A stretch of 37,791 nt of DNA from Bacillota bacterium (GTDB lineage: Bacteria > Bacillota > Sulfobacillia > JAJZIM01), in NCBI GenBank assembly GCA_021810565.1, contig JAJZIM010000028.1, forward strand, positions 1 through 37,791, given 5' to 3'. The position numbers and the translations under genes are program-made. Under the pieces are notes generated by a model. It did no database searches. It was not told where the DNA came from and saw only the letters and a program-made list of their open reading frames with translations. This document shows positions 25,735 to 33,843 of this stretch, piece after piece (the first letter of the stretch is position 1; each line of letters opens with the position of its first letter).

Positions 25735-27122
25735 TGCCCTTGGGTGAGATCCTGACCGGGGCCCTTGCCACCGCCCTCATCACCGCCTTGCTGCTCCTGG
25801 CGGGGGCCTTCCTCCTGGGCCGTGCCTTCGCTCGCCTGAGCCTGAACCACTTCTTTCGCGCGCAAATCAAGAACACCCTGGTGGAACTGTACTCCTCCTT
25901 GATGAGCACCCCGCCCTTGGAGGGGGTGAACATCAACCTGCGGGCGGAGACGGGACGGCCGGTGGAGCGCCCCATGGGTTCCCCCAAGAACTTCCCCGGC
26001 CTGGACGGCCTCCTCTTCGTGCCGGCCCAGCTGGCCCGCCTGCCGACCCCCGAGGACGTTCCCGTGGACCTCGCCACCGTCATTGGTCCCGGCGCTTCCC
26101 GTCCCCTGGTACTCTCCCTCCCCGTGCTGGTCAGCGGCATGGCCTACGGCTTCGCCCTCAGCGAGCGGGCCAAGCTGCCCATCGCCCGCGGCACGCGGCT
26201 GGCCGACACGGCCACCAACTCCGGCGAGGGCCCCCTATTACCCGCGGAGCGGCGGGAAGCGGCCAAGCTGGTGCTCCAGTACAACCGCGGCGGCTGGAGC
26301 CGCGACCCGGCCCTTTTGCGGCAGGCCGACATGCTGGAGATCCAGCTGGCCCAAGGATCGGAGGCCGCGACGAGCCGCCGCAAGGCGGCCGCGGACCTGC
26401 CGCCCCGCGCCCGGCGGCTCCTGGGCCTCTCTCCGGGGCAGACGGCGCTGATCCACTCCCGGCTGCCGGAGATGAACCGCCCGGCGGATCTCGTTCCCCT
26501 GGTGGCCTGGCTGCGGGAGACGGCTCCGGGCATTCCGGTGGGAGTGAAGCTGTGCGCCAGCGACCGACTGGAGGAGGACCTGGCCTGGGTCCTGGCCGCC
26601 GGTGCGGACGCGGTCACCGTCGACGGCGCCGAGGCCGGCACCGCCAACGCCCCGGTGACGGTCTCCGACGACTTCGGCCTGCCCCTGGTGTACGCCCTGC
26701 CCCGGGCCGCCCGCTTCCTGCGCGAGGCCGATCCCCTGCGGCGCGTGACCCTGATCGCCTCCGGGGGCCTGCGCGGCCCCTCCGACTTCCTGAAGGTCCT
26801 GGCCCTGGGCGCCCAGGCGGTGGCCATCGGCACGGCGGCCCTCATGGCCGTGTCCCACGGCCAGATCACCGACGCCCTGCCCTTCGAGCCGCCCACGGCC
26901 CTGGTCTTCGCCGACGGCGACCTGGCGCAACGCCTGGACGTGGAGCGAGGTGCCCGCGCCCTGGCCAACTTCCTGGAGAGCTGCCGGCAGGAACTTACCC
27001 TGGCCGTGCGCGCCCTGGGCAAGACCGCCATCCAGGCCGTGGACGCCTCCGACCTGTGCTGCCTGGACCCGGATCTCGCCGCTCTGGCGGAGGTGCGCCT
27101 GGCCACGGTGCCGCCACAGTGA
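25734..27122 (+). CDS. Membrane-anchored FMN-binding glutamate-synthase-like protein
   Basis: The 462-residue protein has an N-terminal membrane helix (8-31) and a TIM-barrel resembling the FMN domain of glutamate synthase: RLADTATNSGEGPLLPAER, VDGAEAGTANAP, IASGGLRGPSDFLKVLALGAQAVAIGTAAL, and a C-terminal helical part with RALANFLESCRQEL. The segment after the barrel, where GltB relatives carry the 3Fe-4S cysteines and CP.G(I/V).TQ, reads HGQITDALPFEPPTALV, so the cluster is missing. No glutamine amidotransferase domain is present. It may be an FMN oxidoreductase that exchanges electrons with the adjacent tetraheme cytochrome, and its substrate is unknown. Confidence 0.75.
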   Translation: MPLGEILTGALATALITALLLLAGAFLLGRAFARLSLNHFFRAQIKNTLVELYSSLMSTPPLEGVNINLRAETGRPVERPMGSPKNFPGLDGLLFVPAQLARLPTPEDVPVDLATVIGPGASRPLVLSLPVLVSGMAYGFALSERAKLPIARGTRLADTATNSGEGPLLPAERREAAKLVLQYNRGGWSRDPALLRQADMLEIQLAQGSEAATSRRKAAADLPPRARRLLGLSPGQTALIHSRLPEMNRPADLVPLVAWLRETAPGIPVGVKLCASDRLEEDLAWVLAAGADAVTVDGAEAGTANAPVTVSDDFGLPLVYALPRAARFLREADPLRRVTLIASGGLRGPSDFLKVLALGAQAVAIGTAALMAVSHGQITDALPFEPPTALVFADGDLAQRLDVERGARALANFLESCRQELTLAVRALGKTAIQAVDASDLCCLDPDLAALAEVRLATVPPQ

Positions 27123-27124
27123 GC

Positions 27125-28237
27125 CTAAAGCAGTCGGGTGGCCACCCGCTCGGCCGCGCGCTCCAGAAGTCTCGGCGCTTCCCGCATCGCCCGCTCCCGG
27201 TCCACCCCTTCCCCCACCAGGGGCAGGGCGGCCGTCAGGCCCAAGGGCAGGAGGGCCTGCCAGCCCCGGCCCAGGGAACCCACCACGGCCACCGCCGGCA
27301 CCCCCGCGCGCCGGGCCGAGCGGGCCACCTCGGCCACCGCCTTGCCCTGGGCGGTCTGGCCGTCCAGCCGTCCCTCCCCGGTGATGGCCAGATCGGCCCC
27401 GCTAAGTTGGTCCTCCAAACCGGCCGCCGCCGCCAGGAAGGCGGCTCCCCGCACCAAGCGCACCCGCGGCAGGAGGGCGGCCAGTCCCGCTCCCATGCCC
27501 CCGGCCGCGCCGGTCCCGGGATCCTCCGCCGAGCGGGCGCCGACCACGGCCGCGAAGCGCTCCAAGGCCGCCTCCAGCTCGTCCACCGCCGCCGAGTCAG
27601 CTCCTTTCTGGGGCGCGAATTGGCGGGCGGCGCCTCGCGGTCCTAAAAGCGGCGCGTCCACGTCGCACAAGAGCACCACCTCGGTGGCGGCCAGACGCGG
27701 GTCCAGGCCTTGTCGGTCGATGCGCTCCAGGCTACCCAGGGCTGCCCCGCCGGGGGGTAAGTCTCTGCCGTGGCGGTCCAGGAAGCGCATCCCCAGAGCA
27801 GTCAATGCCCCCGCTCCGGCGTCACAGGTGGCCGTGCCCCCCAGCCCCAGGAGGATGCGCCGACAGCCCCGGTCCAGGAGGAACTTTAGGAGCTCCCCGG
27901 TGCCGCGGCTGCTGGCAACCCGCGGATCCCGCAGCTCCCCCGGCAGCCGGGCCAACCCCGAGGCGGCCGCCGCCTCCAGCACCCCCGTGCCGTCGGACAG
28001 GACCGCCCCCTCGGCCAAGACCGGGCGACCGCGGGCGTCCGGGACAGGGAGGACGAACCGCCGCCCACCCCGGGCCGCCAGCAGGACCTGGACCGTGCCC
28101 TCCCCCCCGTCGGCCAGGGGCAAGCGCACCACCCGGGCCGCCCTCACCGCCCGGCACACCCCCCGGGCCAGGTGCCGGGCCACCGCCTGAGCGCTGAGGC
28201 TGCCCTTGAAGGCATTGGGGGCGATCACCACCTTCAA
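27125..28237 (-). CDS. Glycerate kinase (GarK/GlxK family)
   Basis: The 370-residue protein begins [16 protein letters not shown] and contains [41 protein letters not shown] and [11 protein letters not shown], which are the marks of the glycerate kinase type-1 family. It phosphorylates D-glycerate, giving 2-phosphoglycerate in this family. TTG 28237 is supported twice: GGAGG lies 10 bases upstream, and the TTG overlaps the stop of the reductase gene as TTGA. With that gene it forms a two-step route from hydroxypyruvate or glyoxylate-derived intermediates into glycolysis. Confidence 0.9.
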   Translation of the reverse strand: MKVVIAPNAFKGSLSAQAVARHLARGVCRAVRAARVVRLPLADGGEGTVQVLLAARGGRRFVLPVPDARGRPVLAEGAVLSDGTGVLEAAAASGLARLPGELRDPRVASSRGTGELLKFLLDRGCRRILLGLGGTATCDAGAGALTALGMRFLDRHGRDLPPGGAALGSLERIDRQGLDPRLAATEVVLLCDVDAPLLGPRGAARQFAPQKGADSAAVDELEAALERFAAVVGARSAEDPGTGAAGGMGAGLAALLPRVRLVRGAAFLAAAAGLEDQLSGADLAITGEGRLDGQTAQGKAVAEVARSARRAGVPAVAVVGSLGRGWQALLPLGLTAALPLVGEGVDRERAMREAPRLLERAAERVATRLL

Positions 28238-29217
28238 CCGTGCCAAGCCTCCGGGTTTAAAAGGTCCCGCGGCCGAGCGCCGGCCAGCCCGGCGCGCAGG
28301 TTCTCCACCGCCCGCAGGGCCATGCGGGTGCGGGTGGCCACCGTGGCGCTGCCCAGGTGCGGCAGGGCCACCACGTTGGGCAGCCCCAGCAGGGGATCGT
28401 CGGGAGCTATGGGCTCCTCCTCGAAGACGTCCAGGCCGGCGGCGAAGATCCGTCCCGCGCGCAGGGCCTCCAGGAGGGCTGTCTGATCGACCACCGCTCC
28501 CCGGGACGCGTTCACCAGTACCGCCGTGGGCTTCATCCGGGCCAACTCGGCGGGCCCGATGAGGTGGTGCGTGGCGGGAGTCAAAGGGCAGTGCAGGGAT
28601 ACAAAGTCGGCCTGCTCCAGGAGTTCGCCCAGGGATACGAACACCGCTCCCGTCTCGTCCTCCGCCTCCGGGTGGCGGCGGCTGGCGGTGTACAGGATGC
28701 GCATGTCGAAGCCCCGGGCGCGGCGGGCCACCGCCCGGCCGATCCGGCCCAGGCCCACGATGCCCAAGGTGGCCCCCCCCACCTCCTGGCCGGCCAGGAG
28801 CAGGGGCCGCCAGCCTTGCCAGTGGCCGCCCTCCAGCCAGTCCCGGCCCTCCCGGAAGCGGCGGGCCGCCGCTATCAGGAGACCAAAGGCCAGATCCGCC
28901 GTGGCCTCGGTGAGCACGTCCGGGGTGTTGGTGAGCAGCACCCCGTGGCGGGTGGCCGCCGCCAGGTCGAAGTTGTCGAAGCCCACGGCCAGGTTGGCCA
29001 CGATCTTTAGCCGCCCCGCCGCCGCCAAGAGCTCCTCGTCCACCCGGTCGGTCAGGAAGGTCAAAAGGCCCTGGGCCCGGGCGGCCTCCTCCAGCAGCCT
29101 CTCCCGGGAGAGGTTGTCCCCCTCCCACCAGCCCAGATCCAGCTCCGCCAGCTGCTCCATGGCCGGCGCCGGCAAAAGGCCGCTCACAAACACCCGCGGT
29201 GCCGACGGCACGCCCAT
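28234..29217 (-). CDS. D-2-hydroxyacid dehydrogenase, probable glyoxylate/hydroxypyruvate reductase
   Basis: The 327-residue NAD(P)-dependent enzyme has [14 protein letters not shown] (151-164), the catalytic Arg in NASRGAVVD (Arg239), the Glu in the GLDVFEEEP stretch and the His in LPHLGSAT (His287). The residues TASRR (178-182) after the second beta strand, rather than an Asp, suggest NADPH use. Hydroxypyruvate/glyoxylate is favoured by coupling to glycerate kinase. ATG 29217 is preferred to ATG 29226 because AAGGAG lies 9 bases before it and abuts the other. Confidence 0.88.
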   Translation of the reverse strand: MGVPSAPRVFVSGLLPAPAMEQLAELDLGWWEGDNLSRERLLEEAARAQGLLTFLTDRVDEELLAAAGRLKIVANLAVGFDNFDLAAATRHGVLLTNTPDVLTEATADLAFGLLIAAARRFREGRDWLEGGHWQGWRPLLLAGQEVGGATLGIVGLGRIGRAVARRARGFDMRILYTASRRHPEAEDETGAVFVSLGELLEQADFVSLHCPLTPATHHLIGPAELARMKPTAVLVNASRGAVVDQTALLEALRAGRIFAAGLDVFEEEPIAPDDPLLGLPNVVALPHLGSATVATRTRMALRAVENLRAGLAGARPRDLLNPEAWHG

Positions 29218-29235
29218 TCGTACCATCTCCTTCCG

Positions 29236-29745
29236 TCACTGTTTGCGCCGTCGTTGGGCTCTCGCTCGCCAACCGCAAGGAGCTTCCTGGTGCCAGCGGG
29301 CATTTGCGTTGCGGGTCGTGTCGTAAAAGAAAAGCCCGCATTCCGGTCTGGCGCAGCGTTTGATCCGCCGGGAGTCGCACGCCGCTATCTCCACCAGGCA
29401 CCTAGCCGCCAGACCGGCCACCGGGTCCCGCCATCGCGGTTCTTCCGCGAGCTTGAGAGTTGCGGTAAGCCGTTTGACCCATCCGCAGCCGGCGGCGGCG
29501 TCGTTGATGCTTTCAAGGGCCGCGTCCGCAGGCCGGCCTCCTCCGACCATTGATTCCATCAAGGCCTCGACCACCTCCTGCAGCCGCCGAAGCCCGGAAA
29601 GCTTTAGCTCACCCTCCCATGCAAATCCCCAAGTTCTCAGAAAGCCTGCCGCCGAGACGGTGTCCTCCAACGGGTCTTCCGCTTGGGCGACCCGGGCTCC
29701 CGGCGGTCTGCGCGGCTTGCGGGCATTGGCCAGCGCCAACGTCAT
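29236..29745 (-). CDS. CGNR zinc-finger protein
   Basis: The 169-residue protein has an N-terminal helical ABATE-type region (MTLALANARKPRR, then EDPLEDTVSAAGFL) and a C-terminal zinc finger: RCARPECGLFFYDTTRNANA, then APCGWRARAQRRR. The cysteine layout and the CG.RA helix match CGNR proteins (here CGWR instead of CGNR), which are putative transcription regulators with a ligand-binding N-terminal part. The ATG has no good ribosome site and lies 20 bases after the monooxygenase stop, next to a palindrome, so coupling or a different start is possible. Confidence 0.7.
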   Translation of the reverse strand: MTLALANARKPRRPPGARVAQAEDPLEDTVSAAGFLRTWGFAWEGELKLSGLRRLQEVVEALMESMVGGGRPADAALESINDAAAGCGWVKRLTATLKLAEEPRWRDPVAGLAARCLVEIAACDSRRIKRCARPECGLFFYDTTRNANARWHQEAPCGWRARAQRRRKQ

Positions 29746-29764
29746 CCAGGGAACTGTTCCCCGG
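29746..29764. promoter_or_regulatory. Near-perfect 19-bp palindrome between the ABM and CGNR genes
   Basis: GGGAAC, one base and GTTCCC form a perfect inverted repeat, extended by CC/GG at the outer ends with one mismatch. It lies directly before the CGNR start codon. It could be an operator for the CGNR protein itself, or a hairpin that limits its translation. Confidence 0.4.
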
Positions 29765-29765
29765 C

Positions 29766-30068
29766 TCACTTGAAGTATGCATCTCGCAGCGCCATCACCC
29801 ATCGGCTGCGTTCTTCGGCCAAGAGCGGCGCCAGCCGAAGCACCATGGGCGATCCCGCATACAGCTCTTTGGTAGCGTCGGCCGCCTGACGGCTTTCCCA
29901 CCTGCTGACCACCAGGAGATGTCCATTTTGGTCGTCGTCCTGCAGGACCTCGTGAGCAAGATAGCCGGGGAAGCCGACCATGTCAGACCAGATCCGTTGG
30001 GTGAGGGCCAGGCCTTCCGCCTCGGTTCCCGCGCGCAGCCGCGTTTCCCAAACCACCCAAACCGCCAA
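29766..30068 (-). CDS. Antibiotic-biosynthesis-monooxygenase (ABM) domain protein
   Basis: A 100-residue, single-domain protein of the dimeric alpha/beta-barrel type: AVWVVWETRLRAG opening strand, FPGYLAHEVLQDD, LLVVSRWESRQAADATKEL, then a helix to the C-terminus. Such proteins include quinol monooxygenases, heme-degrading IsdG-like enzymes and many of unknown role; no specific residues decide here. TTG 30068 follows GGAGG by 9 bases. It is the first gene of a two-gene unit with the CGNR protein. Confidence 0.75.
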   Translation of the reverse strand: MAVWVVWETRLRAGTEAEGLALTQRIWSDMVGFPGYLAHEVLQDDDQNGHLLVVSRWESRQAADATKELYAGSPMVLRLAPLLAEERSRWVMALRDAYFK

Positions 30069-30103
30069 TTCCCGCCACCTCCCCATCGGCCCGTTCACGG
30101 CCT

Positions 30104-30132
30104 ATTGTATCATTTGCCCGTGAACCCAACAA
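30104..30132 (-). promoter_or_regulatory. Sigma-A promoter of the ABM/CGNR unit
   Basis: On the minus strand, TTGTTG (30132-30127) and TACAAT (30109-30104) are 17 bases apart, about 35 bases before TTG 30068. Confidence 0.6.
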
Positions 30133-30195
30133 GGCCGATCCTCCCCGCCGTTCCTTCCCGCATCCCGGTCCCCCGCTGCGCGACTCGTCGCGTCA

Positions 30196-30204
30196 TGGTA
30201 GAAT
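30196..30204 (+). promoter_or_regulatory. Possible extended -10 element of the MetE/UROD-like gene
   Basis: TGGTAGAAT resembles an extended -10 (TGnTATAAT) about 16 bases ahead of GTG 30220. No -35 match is seen. Confidence 0.35.
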
Positions 30205-30219
30205 ACCCGGAGAAAGGCG

Positions 30220-31251
30220 GTGGTGGACGTGGCGCGCAGCATGGCGGTGGGCAGCCTGCCCCAAAAAGATCCTCATGAGGCCTGGGAACTGTTCCTGCGC
30301 TACACCCCCGAGACCCTGGCCTGGCCGCAGCTGCCCCGGCGGGATCCCCGGGAGGACATGTTCGCCCAGTTCACCGAGGGCCTGCCCGCCCTCCTGCCGG
30401 GCCCGGGCCGGCGGGCCGACACCAGCTGGGAAGCCCTGGGTCCCGCCCTGGAGGACTTCTACGAGCGCTACCTGGCGGCGCAGGCCGACGACGAGGTCGC
30501 CCTGGACAGCTTCCGCATCAGCCGGGAGCACGCGGCGGGACTGCACCTGCTCCTGGACTCCCCCCTGCCGTCCACGGTGACGGAACTCAAGGGACAGATC
30601 ACCGGTCCCCTCTCCCTGGGGCTGGCCCTGCAGGATCAGGAGAGCCGCGCCGCCTATTACCACGAGGGGCTGCACGACGCCCTGGTCAAGGGGCTGGCCA
30701 TGAAGGCCCGCTGGCAGGCGAAGCAGCTTTCCGAGCGCGGCCTGCCGACCATCGTCTTCGTGGACGAGCCTTCCCTGGCCTACTACGGCGCCGCCGCCTT
30801 CGCCACCCTGGACGGTCCGCGAATCGTCCGGGACCTGGACGAGGTGGTGGAGGCCATCCACGCGGCGGGTGCCCGGGCGGGCATCCACTGCTGCGCCAAC
30901 ACCGACGGCTCCCTGGCCATGACCACCGCGGCGGATCTTCTGCACTTCGACGTCTACGACTACCCCGAGAACCTGCTGCTATATCCGAAAGAGTTGGAGG
31001 CCTTCCTGGCACGCGGCGGCACCATCTCCTGGGGCGTGGTGCCCAACCGGCTCACGGAGGACGACCCGACCACGCTTGCCCGGCGTCTGGCCGAACTGCG
31101 GGAGCACCTCGCCCGCCTGGGGGTGCCCTCCCCCGCCCTGCAGCCGGTCTACATCTCCACCTCCTGCGGTCTGGGCAGCCTGAGGGAGGAGGAAGCCGCC
31201 CCCGTGCTGGCCTTGGCCCAGGAGTTGGCCCGCTCTTTGGAGGAAGCTTGA
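30220..31251 (+). CDS. MetE/uroporphyrinogen-decarboxylase-like (B12-independent methyltransferase fold) protein
   Basis: The 343-residue protein has the fold of the C-terminal half of cobalamin-independent methionine synthase: AVGSLPQKDPHEAW at the start, ELKGQITGPLSLG (122-134), FVDEPSL (180-186), the zinc-type HCC (223-225) and STSCGLGSL (313-321). His223, Cys225 and Cys316 could bind zinc for thiol methylation. Stand-alone proteins of this kind include MetE-like methyltransferases with corrinoid or other methyl donors. It lacks the N-terminal half of MetE. GTG 30220 is listed; GTG 30223 or ATG 30241 are possible starts. Confidence 0.75.
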   Translation: MVDVARSMAVGSLPQKDPHEAWELFLRYTPETLAWPQLPRRDPREDMFAQFTEGLPALLPGPGRRADTSWEALGPALEDFYERYLAAQADDEVALDSFRISREHAAGLHLLLDSPLPSTVTELKGQITGPLSLGLALQDQESRAAYYHEGLHDALVKGLAMKARWQAKQLSERGLPTIVFVDEPSLAYYGAAAFATLDGPRIVRDLDEVVEAIHAAGARAGIHCCANTDGSLAMTTAADLLHFDVYDYPENLLLYPKELEAFLARGGTISWGVVPNRLTEDDPTTLARRLAELREHLARLGVPSPALQPVYISTSCGLGSLREEEAAPVLALAQELARSLEEA

Positions 31252-32006
31252 TCGCCCTGGCCTTCCTCTTCGCCGCCGGGACCCTCAGCGCCTTCTCCTC
31301 GGGACTATTGGGTATCGGCGGCGCCGTGGTCCTGATCCCGCTGCTGCTCTACCTCGGACCGACGGCCGGCGTGGCCATGGACGTGCATCGACTGACCTCC
31401 CTGAGCATGGTCTACGTGGCCGCGGCCGCAGCGTCCGGCTTCCTCGCCCACCGCCGCCACGGCGCCGTCCACGGCCCCCTGGTACGCTGGCTGGGCCTGG
31501 GCGTCGTGGCGGGTTCCCTGGCCGGCGGTCTGCTCCAGGCGCATCTGCCGCGGCTGGTCCTCCTCGGCGTCTTCGCGGTCCTGGCCGGAACAGCCGGGCT
31601 GTCCATGCTCTTTCCCCTGCGCGGTGAGTCTGAGAAGGTGCCTCCCGTCGCTCGGTTGCGAGCCCTGGCCGGCGCGTTGCCCGCCGGCTTCCTGGCGGCC
31701 ACGGCCGGGGTGGGGGGCGCCTCGGTGCTCCTGCCCTTCATGATCCGGATCCTTGGCGTTCCCACCCGCACCGCCATCGGGACCTCCCTGCCCCTGGTGC
31801 TGCTGGCCGGGGTGGGCGGAGTGCTCGGCCGCGCCGGAGCCGGGGAGATTCCGTGGCTGTGGACGGCCCCGGTACTGGCGGGAGCCGTCCCGGGGGCTTG
31901 GCTGGGCACCCTGACGAGCCGCCGCGTTAGCACCGCCTTCCTGCGCCGCGCCTTCGCCGGGGCGGTCCTGGCCCTGGCCGCCGGCATCCTCGCCTCCCTG
32001 CGCTAG
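31248..32006 (+). CDS. TauE/SafE (TSUP) family permease
   Basis: The 252-residue protein has about eight membrane helices and the TSUP repeat: SGLLGIGGAVVLIPLLLYL near 18-36 and AATAGVGGASVLLPFMI in the second half. Family members export or import sulfite, sulfonates and other organosulfur anions. The TTG start overlaps the stop of the upstream gene as TTGA with GGAGG just ahead, so the two genes are coupled. Linkage to a methionine-synthase-like protein supports a sulfur-metabolism role. The last plus-strand gene before the RHS array. Confidence 0.88.
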   Translation: MIALAFLFAAGTLSAFSSGLLGIGGAVVLIPLLLYLGPTAGVAMDVHRLTSLSMVYVAAAAASGFLAHRRHGAVHGPLVRWLGLGVVAGSLAGGLLQAHLPRLVLLGVFAVLAGTAGLSMLFPLRGESEKVPPVARLRALAGALPAGFLAATAGVGGASVLLPFMIRILGVPTRTAIGTSLPLVLLAGVGGVLGRAGAGEIPWLWTAPVLAGAVPGAWLGTLTSRRVSTAFLRRAFAGAVLALAAGILASLR

Positions 32007-32058
32007 CCGGAGTCTCCTGCCGCAACGTGACCGGTCAGGGTTGACCAAGACCACAGCA

Positions 32059-33045
32059 TCATCCCAGGCCGTCCTTCCGGCCTGCGGTGGATTCCATCCG
32101 CCCGTCATATTCCCCGCCGGTGAAGGTGAAGGGGTTTGGCACCGTACCCGTGGAGACAGGGTTGCCGAAGGCGTCGTAGCGGTAGGCGTCCACCACGCTT
32201 CCCGCGGCATCGGTCAGGGCCGTGGTGCTACCCAGCCCATCCTGGAGGTAGTAGTAGCTTTGCCCGCCCCGGGTCATCTCCAGGGCGCTGTCCGCGCGCA
32301 GCCCCGTGGTGTACACGGCGGCCAGGCTGTCCCCGTCATACTCCAGGTGGATGTTCGCCCCGTCGTACACATATCCCGTGGCCTGGCCCGCGGCGTCTAC
32401 CCCGATGCGCCGTCCCAGGGCGTCGTAGGCGTACGTGGTCGTGGTGCCGTCGGGGTAGTGGACAGCCAGCAGCTGGTGGTCCGCGTTCCACTCGAAGCTG
32501 GTTACCGCCCCGGTGGCGATGTCGGTGCGGCTCGTGAGGTTGCCAGAATTGTCGTAGGCGTAGGTGTAGGTGCCGTCCGAGGTCAGCCGGTCCGCCGCGT
32601 CGTAGGCATACTGGGCGCCGTTGGCGCTGGTCCGGTTGCCCGCCGGATCATAGGTGTACGTCGCATCGGTCAAGCCGGAGGCTGCCGGGTAGGTTGCCCC
32701 CGTGAGCCTCCCGGCGGCGTCGTAGGTGTAGGTGCTGGTGCCGGCAAGGCCGTTGCGCGACGTGCGCCGCCCCGCCGGGTCATGGGCGTAGCGCGACTCG
32801 GCCAGGGTGGTGGAGCCCAGGGAGGCGACACGACTGGTCAGTTCCCCCGCCTGGTCATATTGCAGAAGGTCGTCGACCCCGTTGGGGCGGGTGATGGACG
32901 TCAGCCGCTCCAGGGCGTCGTAGCCGAAGTGGAAGCTGCCCCCGGACGGATCCGTGAGGCTGGTCAGCAACCCGTCGGGGTTGTAGGCGTAGCCGGTGGT
33001 GCCCTCCGGGCCCGTCAGGGACAGGCGGTTGACGGTTAGGTCACA
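32059..33045 (-). pseudogene. RHS core fragment C, tip lost
   Basis: This is a displaced RHS/YD-repeat core with motifs such as GYDALERLTSITRPNG, YTYDAAGRLTGATY and YYYLQDGLGSTTALTD. It begins abruptly at about 33045 (VNRLSLTGPEGTT) without a start codon; the longest ORF is 32059-32970. At its 3' end the EYD segment differs from copy B by a one-base deletion, so the frame reads GRMESTAGRKDGLG and stops. The RYYDPGTGRFLSEDP boundary and any toxin tip are missing. It is probably a dead relic of an earlier toxin gene, but its DNA can still recombine with copies A and B. Confidence 0.8.
32086..33045 (-). repeat. RHS core long direct repeat, copy C
   Basis: About 0.95 kb is nearly identical at the DNA level to 34341-35300 and, over its first part, to 37041-37791. 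Long runs of bases are unchanged, with scattered substitutions. Confidence 0.85.
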
Positions 33046-33058
33046 TGCGTAGGCTTAC
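33034..33058 (-). other. Possible solo IS66-like end between immunity gene B and copy C
   Basis: Read on the minus strand this starts GTAAGC and continues with TGTGACC, similar in style to the ends of the element at 33639-33843. It lies 1 base after the stop of the AT-rich gene, exactly at the junction with RHS copy C. It may mark an excised or deleted IS66-type element. Weak evidence. Confidence 0.3.
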
Positions 33059-33059
33059 A

Positions 33060-33608
33060 TCAGAATAAGTGCATGTCTTCGACCGCAGGAATCTGCTTCA
33101 ATACTGCTACGCCTGTATCTAAAGCCCGATTTATCATAATATCCAAAGCATACATCGTAGCCTTTTCAAAAGCATAGGATGATGAACTAATTGTAGCATG
33201 CCTAGCATATAACACGTCAAAAGCAAGATAATGGCCAGAAAACTCAACCCTATTGAAATAATTTATTATTCCGTTTTTTACCCCAGGATAGAATTCACTT
33301 GGCAAGCCCAAATAAATGTCTCCATGACGATTATCATGTCTGAAAAATCCTTTGGTTGTATATATAGAGAGAGGAGATTCTGTGCGAGGCATAGGAATAT
33401 AATGCAATACCATTAAAATGCAGGCATAGTTTTGTTTAGCGCCATAGAATGACCATTCTACGCCGAACGTGAGCGACTTATTTATATGAAGGATAGGGCT
33501 TTTTGAAGGCAACGGAAAATATACATTATAAATACATCTTTTATTAACATCTTGAGATATTTCTTTGATATCTAATTCCTTAAGAGAGCCTAAGATCTTA
33601 AGCAACAT
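33060..33608 (-). CDS. AT-rich gene, candidate immunity protein for RHS tip B
   Basis: The 182-residue protein has no recognised family. It is soluble, with aromatic-rich strands (GVEWSFYGAKQNYAC, GDIYLGLPSEFYPG) and a C-terminal helix (ATMYALDIMINRAL). Base composition is strikingly unlike the surroundings (17 G/C in the 60 bases 33481-33540). ATG 33608 has AGGTG 6 bases upstream; GTG 33617 is an alternative. Before insertion of the 205-bp element, its start would have lain about 35 bases after the stop of tip B. Position directly after an RHS toxin tip is the basis for the immunity call. Confidence 0.6.
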   Translation of the reverse strand: MLLKILGSLKELDIKEISQDVNKRCIYNVYFPLPSKSPILHINKSLTFGVEWSFYGAKQNYACILMVLHYIPMPRTESPLSIYTTKGFFRHDNRHGDIYLGLPSEFYPGVKNGIINYFNRVEFSGHYLAFDVLYARHATISSSSYAFEKATMYALDIMINRALDTGVAVLKQIPAVEDMHLF

Positions 33609-33630
33609 ATACCACACCTACTTTTATTGC

Positions 33631-33638
33631 ATTGAAGC
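33631..33638. repeat. Target-site duplication, left copy
   Basis: ATTGAAGC directly abuts the left inverted repeat of the 205-bp element and is repeated exactly at 33844-33851 on the other side. Confidence 0.85.
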
Positions 33639-33843
33639 GTAAGCTTTCAGTGAACCCGGCCGTGGCTGCCTGCGGCTGTGAAAATATACGTCAGAGCTGC
33701 CAACTGGAAGCTGGTCGGGATTACTGAGGGCCGGGGCAAAAAGGGCCAGGAAAAGGGGAGAAAAGCCAAGCTTCCCCTCAAGTCGATTTATCTCTATCCC
33801 CTGACCAAGACCAAGTCGTAAACGCGGTTCACTGAAAGCTTAC
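33639..33843. mobile_element. 205-bp non-autonomous element with IS66-like ends
   Basis: The ends are perfect 18-bp inverted repeats: GTAAGCTTTCAGTGAACC at 33639-33656 and its exact complement at 33826-33843. The element is flanked by the 8-bp direct repeat ATTGAAGC. Termini beginning GTAA and 8-bp target duplications are the recognised features of the IS66 family. No transposase is encoded, only a 47-codon frame, so it would depend on a full-length relative elsewhere. The perfect repeats and duplication suggest recent insertion. It sits between RHS tip B and the AT-rich candidate immunity gene, and it lengthens their spacing from about 35 to about 245 bases. Confidence 0.85.
33678..33821 (+). 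CDS. 47-codon frame inside the mobile element
   Basis: A GTG-initiated frame encodes a basic peptide (KIYVRAANWKLV..., ending YLYPLTKTKS) filling most of the element. It is too short for any transposase and is not recognised. The composition is protein-like (strand-type start, Lys/Gly loop), so it may be a passenger fragment of a captured gene. There is no clear ribosome site. Confidence 0.25.
   Translation: MKIYVRAANWKLVGITEGRGKKGQEKGRKAKLPLKSIYLYPLTKTKS

Noticed and set aside
25734-27122. Glutamate synthase large subunit
   Set aside because: There is no glutamine amidotransferase domain, the protein is only 462 residues with a membrane helix, and the 3Fe-4S cysteine segment is absent.
33231-33416. 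Plus-strand 61-codon frame opposite the AT-rich gene
   Set aside because: There is no ribosome site or recognisable motif, and it lies wholly within the longer, better-supported minus-strand frame.
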